Source: Lingula anatina
Taxonomy: Eukaryota; Brachiopoda; Lingulata; Lingulida; Lingulidae
DNA: 25,529 nucleotides
NCBI RefSeq assembly: GCF_001039355.2
Contig: NW_019773554.1
Span: 60,973 to 86,501 of the forward strand
Direction of reading: 5' to 3'
Positions 1-9,600 of the stretch are shown here, piece by piece. The translations under genes were made by a program, and so were the position numbers. The stretch's first letter is position 1, and each line of letters begins with the position of its first letter. The notes beneath the pieces were generated by a model that did not search any database, was not told where the DNA came from, and saw only the letters and a program-made list of their open reading frames with translations.

Positions 1-535
1 CCCTTTTTGCAGGGAAAAGGTCCCCTCTGGATAAAATTTTATTTAGGTTTATGAAGGTTTCATGGTAAAAGGTCCACTTTTTCAGAAAAAGAACCCCCTT
101 TTGAAATTGCTGGCTATGGGCCTGCAGTTATCTGGCCAAATAATATATGAAAAAGATTTTAACTGTTAATTTAAAAACACATTTACTATCTAGGCAGTTG
201 TAAGAATTACATTCTACATATTTGCCAGTTTCTATCAGCCTCTATTTGGCTAATAAGCAAGACTTTCCCCAGCAAACTGCTCAGTCCACATTTGGATCCC
301 CATTAGCCTCAAAAGACGGCCTATATTTCCATGGACGGCTAACAAATTTTGGGGTTGGTTGGTTGGGCTGGCTTGGGTTGGACTCCTTGTAAATTGATGA
401 CCAAATTTATTCACATTTTGGGCTCCCTTTATCCTTAATCCTGGGAAAACCCCTCCTAATAGTCAGTTAATCCTCTTTGTTCCCCTTCAAATAATTATGG
501 GAATGAAAAGTGAAGGTTCCTGAAATGACATTTAC
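1..535. other. Intron 4 of SELENOS or flank; no exon identified
   Basis: AT-rich sequence left of SELENOS exon 4. I looked for the Gly-rich, selenocysteine-containing last exon and for a SECIS stem and saw neither. A Pro-rich open stretch on the minus strand (about 283-400) is not a convincing match. Confidence 0.5.
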
Positions 536-625
536 CTGTCCAGGCTTGACCTTTGACCTGTACCCCTTGCCTTGTAAATGGTTGTCCCAGTCTTGAATTT
601 TCAATTGCCTTTTCTTCTCTTCAAT
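536..625 (-). CDS. SELENOS: SELENOS coding exon 4
   Basis: Thirty codons in phase 0 to phase 0, from IEEKKRQLKIQDWDNH to YRSKVKPGQ, between acceptor CTTTACTAG and donor CAG|GTAAATG. It aligns with the human [23 protein letters not shown] block. It lies 7.7 kb from exon 3 and is shorter than 60 codons, so a plain ORF scan would miss it. Confidence 0.92.
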
Positions 626-3600
626 CTAGTAAAGATATTAAAGCATATTTGATGTTAAAGCATATTTGATGTTTATTTATTGACATGCAAATTCTTTTAA
701 TACAAGCAGTAAAAAAGATATTAAAGAAAACTTGTATGTGATGTTTATTTATTGACATGAAAATTCTTTTATTACAAGCAGTGAAAAAGATATTAGAGCA
801 TACTTGTATGTGATGTTTATTTATTGACATGCAAATGTTCTTTTCATGCTAAATGAAAATTATACTACAGCTGTGTCAAGATGGCCAACTACTGAAGTTG
901 GATAGGGGACGGTGAATACGGTTACTTTTTTGCAGTATTGATTAACTGTTCTCAGGTAAGTTCGCCAAGAAGCCATTCATGCACTTTAAATGTGTTCACA
1001 ATCCCGGCTTGGATGGCTTTAATCAGATAAAAAACTAAAAACCCAAAATGCAATTTTAATGCCTCTGTAAAAAAAAAAACTTTAAAGAGGTTTGAGGTCA
1101 CACTCAAGGACTGCAAAGGATGGAAAATTAACTTTGTGAAGATGATTTTGGAGATGTTTGGCAACTGTTACAGAAAAAAAAGGGGGGGGGGGACAGCTGA
1201 ACTGTGTCAAATTTTTCAGATGAAAAAAAGTTGATGGCTATCTACTTGCAAAATTGACATGATGATACATCAATCAAGAAACAAAAACCATGGTCCTCCA
1301 GACAATTCATTATGAAAAAATGTTTAAAGATATAGATCTTAACATTTAGTGTTGAATAAACTGATCATTGCAGATCCAGATAGTCTAACGACAGTTTTAA
1401 TAAGAACAGACTGCACAGTTTAAAAAATTATGCCAACTGCTAATTACATATAACAGTAGGCACCCTCATTAATAAACCCCTAATTAGCTATTCTATTATA
1501 TAAATTAATACCTGGAAAACATGCAATTTATTGCATTATTTGAAAATTGCTCATTAATGTTAAAGTCTACATGAAATGTTAACCTTACAAAACTTTCAAT
1601 GTTACCTCTACAAATAAAGCCTCCGTCTTTGTGAAATTCAAAGAATCTGGATATATATATATATATAATGTGAACACAACCCAACTGAATAATTCTAGTT
1701 ATTGTCATTAAGTAGAACTCAAATCAATAACATGGATAAATAAGATTTTGGAGCATATGTGGTAAAAATTTAATGACAATGAATAAAGTGACCAGTCCAG
1801 TGACCAGGACGGTATAATGACCCAGCGAGAGCTCTCAGGATGGGGCCGATATCAGTTTGTTGTTGAATCTTACCACATCAAAAGTTCCAGAATTTGGTTA
1901 ATCTAAAATCTTGTTTTGAACTCAACAGAAGGTGAATGAGCCCTGAAAGTCAGCTTAAGCTGATATTGTACAAGCAAAAGCTTGCTACCATTACACAAAG
2001 TATTGTCACTTATATCAGAAAAAACACTAAAAAGTAACCCCTGTTACACAGAAAAGAAGATTTGAACACAAAACAAAACTAAACACTACACATGAGACAA
2101 ACAGATGATAGTCAAAATGGGGCAAAATAGGGGTTTTAACCTCTAGTTTAAAAAGAGATTTATAGTTTGTTTAGGTACAGATCACAGGATGCAATTTGAC
2201 ATACATACTGACATCAGACACACTGTATTTTTTATGTCCTATTCATCACAGAAAGCTTTCGAGTTGAAAAACAACCTCAGAGTCATATAGTTAGTTAGTT
2301 AGTTAATTTTATTCCCCAACTATTTAAGATGATTAAGTACAATTAATGACATCTAAATACCACTACCACCCAAGTGATTCCCTTGTATTCATTATAGTGA
2401 AAACTTCATAAGGTGAAGGAAATATTTGAATGGTACATAGGTCCTAGTACAGTAAAGTCACCTACTCTCATTATAAGTTATACCCCTCTTCAACACCTAC
2501 TACAAATTCCACGAACCGCCAGGTTGATAACTGATTAATGTCAGGGTTTTTACTTAAATCATGATTATATATTCCTTAAGGTTTTAATTGACTCTTGTTC
2601 ATTCTCAGTCAGTTCTTGCAATTCTTGAGAGATCCCAAAGTCGGGATAAAAGTTTTGAGCCATACAAAATTTTGGTCCTGAACTCCCGAATGCAGTGCCC
2701 TAGGTTCTAGATTTTGGTATTGCCAGCTTGATCTTGATTATATATATATATAACCCAGATCAGCAATACCGGCTCTAGAAAACAGCAGCATACTGGGGGT
2801 GTCTTCAGCAAAATTTTGCCTCGGGCGCTTCCATATTTGGAAGTCACGTCTCGTATGTTACAGCTCTGTCCCACCTGGAGGCCTTTCCCGCCTTGAGTTG
2901 ACATCATCTCTTGCAGACGAGACAACAAAGAAGCAAAGTGGCTGGCAGGGAGTTTGAAGTTTGAACTAAGAATGCTTTGCAATTGAAAATTTTTTTATTT
3001 TTTTATTTTGTGCCACAACGCAAGCACCATTCTGCTTTAAAAACTGATTTTTGGTGTAACCATTGCGCAGTCCTTATAGTGGTATCAGACATATACTAGT
3101 ACTGTAGCTGTCAAACTTGGCACACGGCAAGCTTGTATTGTGTTTATATCTTCAGGAGCAAATGTTTTATGTTAAGCACAAAAATACAAAAACAGATGTA
3201 ATATCTTTTTCGTCTTGAAATATATTATCAATTTTTCAATAAGCATCTTAAATACAGTAAATAAAATTACGTAAAGCAAAATTAAATCTGTTTTACTTTT
3301 CATTGTGGACTAATGACATTCAACTGCAGATTCATTGCAGAGCAGATCCTTTGATTGACGGATACTCAAAATTGTCACTATTCTTCACGGGTACTGTAAA
3401 GCTAACACATGAAAAGGTATAGTGAAATCTGTGGTTCATTCTTAGATATCGCAACTGATTCTTAGCACATTTTTAGCCATTCCTTTGTATCCTTATCTTA
3501 ATCTGGGAATCATGAAGCATTCGTCTGACCATGATTTGTAAAGCAGGGGTGAGGGGCTTTTTATACCCTTTTTGAAATTTCAAGAAAATTCAAGGTTACA

Positions 3601-6600
3601 TTACTAATTGTACCACAACCGTAGGTGCATCTGGCAGATCTATGCATATAGCTTTCTCTTCACTGAATCCTATATGCATTAAGTATTTCTCAGTTATTTT
3701 TGCAAATCGTAATTGCTTTTTGACAGCATTCAGGCTGTTCAAGCAGAATCCCACGAATATTGTGAAGTCCACCCTAACAAATCTGTAATTGAATCCTATG
3801 GGGTGATGATTTCTACCAGAACTTTGCAAAAAACTTATCAAAATTTATCAATTCCAGGCAGTTTTTGGAATTCATAGTTGGTGTGGAATAGGAAAATTAC
3901 TGAGGCACAAACATTTTATCAGCAGAAATATTTACTGCCCTATCTTCTCAGTGGTTTCTCGGTATGTACGAAGCAAAGTTTAAGTGTGAGCATGTGTATG
4001 TGCATTAGTGCCCAAAATGTGGGTGCTCAAGACTGACTTCATTGACAAAAGTGGGGGGCACTTCGGCCCATGATATTTTTGGCCACCAAAAAGTAAGAAA
4101 TCTGCCAATAGCCAGAAAAATCTTATCCCTGCGCATTCCGTACAGGAGCCAAGATAAAAACTTTCTTCCTCTTCATATTCACACATATAATACACACTAA
4201 GTAGAATCAAATCCCATTAAATATCTAGTAACTCTACTGTAGCAACATGCTAAACAAAATTATACAATTATCAAGATTGCAATATTGATCATCCTACATA
4301 CTAGCTTGCAATTACATGGTAAATGTTAAAAAAATATAATTTATGTAACTACAAAGGGTGACTTCCACTGTGAAACTTGGAAATTCTCAAATCGATATAA
4401 CTTAACAGAATTTTTCATTAGATTATGGAAGGATTTACACTACAATTAATTACCAACCTACCATCAACAGAATCATAAAATTACATACAGGTAAATTCTT
4501 GTGAAAAGAACACAATGAGCACATGGCCTTCTCATAGCAAAAAAAAAAAGATGCACAAAAAATATTAACAATTCTCCCTTAAACACAAAGATACACCATA
4601 TCCAAACCTAATGAGAAAATAAGGGACTGTAAACCCCATTTTATATTACTAGTAAGTAGATTGTAATCATAAATATGGCTTCTGAAAGCGTTTTCGCTTC
4701 ATTTTAGTATGCCCGAATGCAGATGAAAGTAAATCACCCATTTATTTAGCTCCTTGAGGAGGTCTGTCATTCAGTGAATGTGACTGCATTCAGCAAGAGT
4801 CCCTTTGAGTTGGATCCATCTATGTAGAATGATAGTCTCATTGGAAACACTTTCTTACTCAACAAATTCACATTCAGCATATCTATACATATCAAACACA
4901 CTTCGTAGAAATAAATTCCATTATATAACTAGTAAAATTCTGTTTCAACAACATGTTAAACAAAAGATCTGTAATTATGAAGATTTCAATACTGATAAAC
5001 CTGTAGACAAGCTGGCAATTCTATAGTTATGTAAAAAAAAAAAAAATTATGGAACTATACAAAGAGTGACTTCCATTTTGCAACTTGCAAATATCCCACA
5101 TTGATATTTTAAGACATAACAAAGTTCATTTTGGCAATAAAAAGGGTTTCCTGGGTTAAACAACAATTTCCTGGACTTAACAATAGTTAATGAGTCCATT
5201 CTGACATAAATAGCATTTATTATATTTCTTTGAGTTGTTTACAATAGACTTATTGTGAAATATGGATGTCATAAAATCAGTTATCCCTTTCAACAGAAAT
5301 ATAAATTTTCCAAAACTCTAAAACATATCATAGTTTAATATGGAAGTCTGTACACTACGATTAATTACCTGCTGGATAACACATCAATTATCCCTTTCAA
5401 CAGAAATATAAATATCAATATAAAATTTGGTCCAGAACTTTTTGAGTTATTTTGATGACAGACAGACAGACAGAAAAAGAGACAAACAAACAAACAGGGG
5501 TGAAAACATAACCTCCTTGGCGGAGGTAAATATAAATATAAATTTTCCAAAACTCTAAAACATATCATAGATTAATATGAATGTCTGTACACTATGACTA
5601 ATTAGCTACAGGAAAACATATCAATGGCATCATAAGATAACATACAAGTATATACTTAAACAAAAATTATCAAACACAAGCTGGAAATCGTTTATGCCAT
5701 TAGCTAACAGATGTGTTAATGTGAAAAGAACACAATGAGCCTAAGATCTTTTCACAGTGAAAAATAACTTCCTAAAAATATTAACAGGTTTCCGTTAATC
5801 ATGATGATACACAATCAAGCCTAGTTAGAATTATGGACTGTAAATCCCTTTTCATAAACTTGATTGTTACATGACACAACTTTATATCATTATATCATGG
5901 GTTCTAGTTAAGAGTATCCTAGCGCAGCCCAGTTAAATGAATCCCAAAGCAGGGTGCACATAAACTACAGTGTAAAAGGTATAAAAGAATTTGTGATTTC
6001 ATGTTAAGCCAAGAAAGTTGTCAGAGGACAGGGGTAAAGTGACTGTTGCCAAGTTTTTTTAACCTTCTAGATATCACAAATACATGGGTTGTATATAGTT
6101 TGTATATAGAAAATAAATAGGCTCCATGTTCTTGTGTCACATTTATAGGCTGCACTCACTCCAGCAGATTAACTAGTCCGCGGACCAAATATGGCTGACC
6201 CACTTGAATGTTTGTTGAATAATAACCACAGGGAATCTATTCGGTGTCTATTAGGTAATAGGTGACAAACTTTTTTCAGAGGGTCACCATATTTAATCTG
6301 CCAACTACCGTAGTTAGCTTGCTGTTCTGAATGCAGTGACTTGTGTACCTTGTATGAGGATTGTTCTCTATTTGACAAGGTCTGATTATGGACTTGCAGA
6401 TGAACCCATGTGCCAAGCAATATCCCGTGCTTCTTTGAGTGTGTGAGTATGTGTGTGATTGGGGGGGGATTCATTTCACTTTACTGTCATATTCTATCAA
6501 TCACTACTAGAGGATCCTGCCGGCTGGATTCCTGATAGATGTCCCAATAACTTACTTGAACTGACACCAGCTAAGGTCTTCCTGCACATGTGCACAATAA

Positions 6601-9600
6601 AACACGGGCATCTATGGACCAGTGATTGGGAAGGAACGCGCCATTGCGCCATACGCCCATAAAATCGTAACTGGGCGCATAAAACGCCCTGTTTGTGCGC
6701 CATAAGGGCGCGTGATTTTGTTATACCTCGCGTTTTTAAAAAGAGTCTACTCGTCAATAAACTATTCGTCAACTGATTAGCGTAATTTTCCTCTCATACC
6801 TGAAGACGTCTCAGGAACGAATTCGGAAGCTTTCGAACGCAATCGCCGAAATTTGCCGAGAGCAATGAGCACATCCTCCCAATAGATATGCTAATGAAAT
6901 AAAAGCTGATATCTTATTGGCCAATCAGTTTATAGGTCATGTTTATCCAATTAGAAGTAACCTTGCTTTTCGTTCTGAAAGCATATGGGATTTTTTCAAG
7001 CAGCACTTTGGTGAAGTGAAAAGAAAAATGCCACCGAAAAAGATTTTTAAAATCTCGCCAGACCAGCCTACATTAATTAGTTTATTTACTTCAACCGCTT
7101 CGTCTAAGGGTCCGTCCAACGTTCAGGAAGAAGTCTCAAAGTAGACGGGGGAAGAAAATGTACCAACTTCTGAGAGCAGCGTTCTTTGCACTACGACGAG
7201 TAGTAGTTACACTGACAGTAGTGTTACTGCTAGTGCTAGCACCTCTCACTCTCAGGTCTCCTCTCACCTCTCACTCCCGATGGCTTCAACTATGGCCCTG
7301 GCTCCAGTATGACTGCGAACAGTGTAAGAGTTAAGATTCTTGGGAGTAAGATCAGTTATGAGGATGCACTGAATGTGTGGCACAGGAAAAAGAGATTACT
7401 TCATTAAGTAATGAAATCTCTTTTCAGTAAGACTGATTAATAAGTACTAGACAGTATGTGAAGACAATTTCATTTACATTTTCACAGTTTTGAGTAATCA
7501 AGGTTTTCAGAAATCTAGATTGTTTACCTCTTGTTGATGGTTTCATCAAATAAAAACCAATTACTAATGAGTATTACATGTTTTCTGATCATTTTGTTTT
7601 TTAATTTAGTCTTCAAATAAGTTCAGTAAAGAAGGCATTGTAATGGTTTTATTGAAAAAGACAAATAAAAGTCTTAACTAAATAAATATATTAACAAAGT
7701 TTAACTGCAAAACCTTATCATATTATTCCCCAAAATATCGATACAGATATTTCAAATATATTTGTCATGTTTAAAAATGGCCCATAAATGTCAAGCGATG
7801 GCCCATTGATATGCAAAATGGCCCATTAAGGGTGACCCAGGAGGGGGCATTGCCCCATGGGTAGTTGGAACCTTCCCAATCACTGATGGACACTTGCTTA
7901 ATTCCTTAGTGACTGCAATAAAAGTATTTGGAGGTCACTGCTCACTACAGCATGGGGAAATGTAAACTTATTCTGGGCTCTGAGTGCTGAGAAAGCTCGG
8001 ATGTCTTCCGAGTTGCACTTGCTGTTACAAATAAAACCAGAGTTTGAAAAGAGCTTTAAATGCTGCCATATTTTTACATATATTGAGTTTGCCTGTGCAG
8101 TGCATGCATGGTTGTTCAAAACAGGAATTCTACCTGGATTTTTTAGAACGTGGGATTTGGCAAGTTTGCTGTGTATGTACAGGGAAGCACATCAAAATTT
8201 TTACCAGTTAGTCAAACTTATGGGTTTTTAGATGGTAACGTCAACAGAGTATTAGTGAAAAAGTGTTGAAAGAATGGGAATTTAAAAAATAAATTGAAGT
8301 CTGATGCTCACTGTGTAAGCCCTACATTTTACCTCTTTCTGTTTTTCTGTATACACCTCTGCCTGGCGGTCCAGCTGTTCTTGCAATGCCTTTCTTGACT
8401 TCTCCATGGCTTCAAATCTCCTCTGAGCAAGATCAGGATCTGGTACATAGAAACAATATAAATGTACAGTATTATACATATATATGTATAATATTTGAAA
8501 GCCTGAGAATGGCAAAATTGAGAACGGCTGGGACAACTTAACTATATTCTGACTTAATTTATATTTTAAAACTCATAACATAGTGATAATGAATTACCAT
8601 ATTGAATCGCGCAATATGCAGTACATTGTAGTATGCTTGCAGCTTATAAATTATGTTGTATCATGTAACCATGATGCTTATTTTATGTGTCCACAAGTAG
8701 TGTGCTTAGTAATAAAGTAAATGGTTTTCCAGTACACCTTAAAGGCGATCTATGTAGCAACATAGCATTTTTATATTATTAATGTCTTTTAAAAAATGAA
8801 TGCCACAGTCCACATGTTCTAATATGTCTTTAAAAATCTTATTAATTTTGTAACATTTCCACAAGGGGAATCTGGTGAAAAAGCACCAATAAGACATGTC
8901 CTTTAAATAGTATTAATACCAAAAAATTTTAAGCATGACTTAAATACAATTGTACAAAATTTACTTTAACTTACATGTAATGGACAAATTTATTTTAAAT
9001 ATATGTAAATACTATCAATAGTCATAACAATTTTACCATCTTTATATCTAGTATACTCTTTCTGGTCTTCTATTTTCTTTAACCACTGCTGCAAATGTGG
9101 CTTGATCTTGTGCCAAAGAAATGTAATCACAATTAGTCCAAGGATGACAAACCAGCCATATTGCTTCAGGAAAGAGATAGCTGAAATAAAATCCATGCAG
9201 TAAATGAAAATAGTCATTAAAAGAGAGTCAAGTTTGTGATGGTATATTGAAAAATGCTGGTAAAACTTCAAACGAAAGTGAGGGGAGAATGAATATTTCC
9301 AGTGATGGCATGATTTAGCGATATAATAGTGGAAGTGATCCTATTTTTTTCACTTTTCAACTTCAAGCCTTAATTTGGCTGTATACAGAGGCACAACAAA
9401 AAAGGTTTGGAAAAAAATAATAAAATCTGAAACTGATCTGGGAAAGATGAAAATTAATTTTCTTTTTTCTGATTAATTTTAACTATCTCTATCCATAAGA
9501 CTCTAGAAAAACCTTAATAAAGTATATATGCATCATGGGGAAAAATAACATAATAATAGTAATGTCTTTTTGTTTAAAATAACCAACTAGCATATATAAC

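Larger units (their letters stand above)
6620..7885 (+). mobile_element. hAT-like DNA transposon, non-autonomous, 1,266 bp
   Basis: Both ends carry a perfect 15-bp terminal inverted repeat CAGTGATTGGGAAGG, and the element is bounded by a direct duplication ATGGAC (6614-6619 and 7886-7891). The CAGTG start suits hAT superfamily elements; 6-bp duplications occur in some hAT lineages (recalled). The subterminal zones are rich in short GCGCCAT/GGCCCAT motifs, at left about 6638-6715 and at right about 7778-7858. The only coding trace is a short transposase-like N-terminus at 7028-7144, so the copy cannot move by itself. Confidence 0.85.

Noticed and set aside
283-400. Minus-strand Pro-rich open stretch (PSQPNQPTPKF, SRPWKYRPSF) as the last SELENOS exon
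   Set aside because: No Gly-rich GGUG-type end, no YNPL-like motif and no clean acceptor; much of it is a (GGTT)n-like simple repeat.
3596-3841. 81-codon minus ORF in SELENOS intron 3
   Set aside because: No recognised domain, no splice context; chance is likely in this length of AT-rich DNA.
6169-6474. 101-codon minus ORF
   Set aside because: Lies largely over the MITE copy; the reading frame is a by-product of the repeat.
6917-7027. Extension of the transposase fragment upstream of its ATG
   Set aside because: It begins at a TTG, not an ATG; the first ATG in a plausible context is at 7028.
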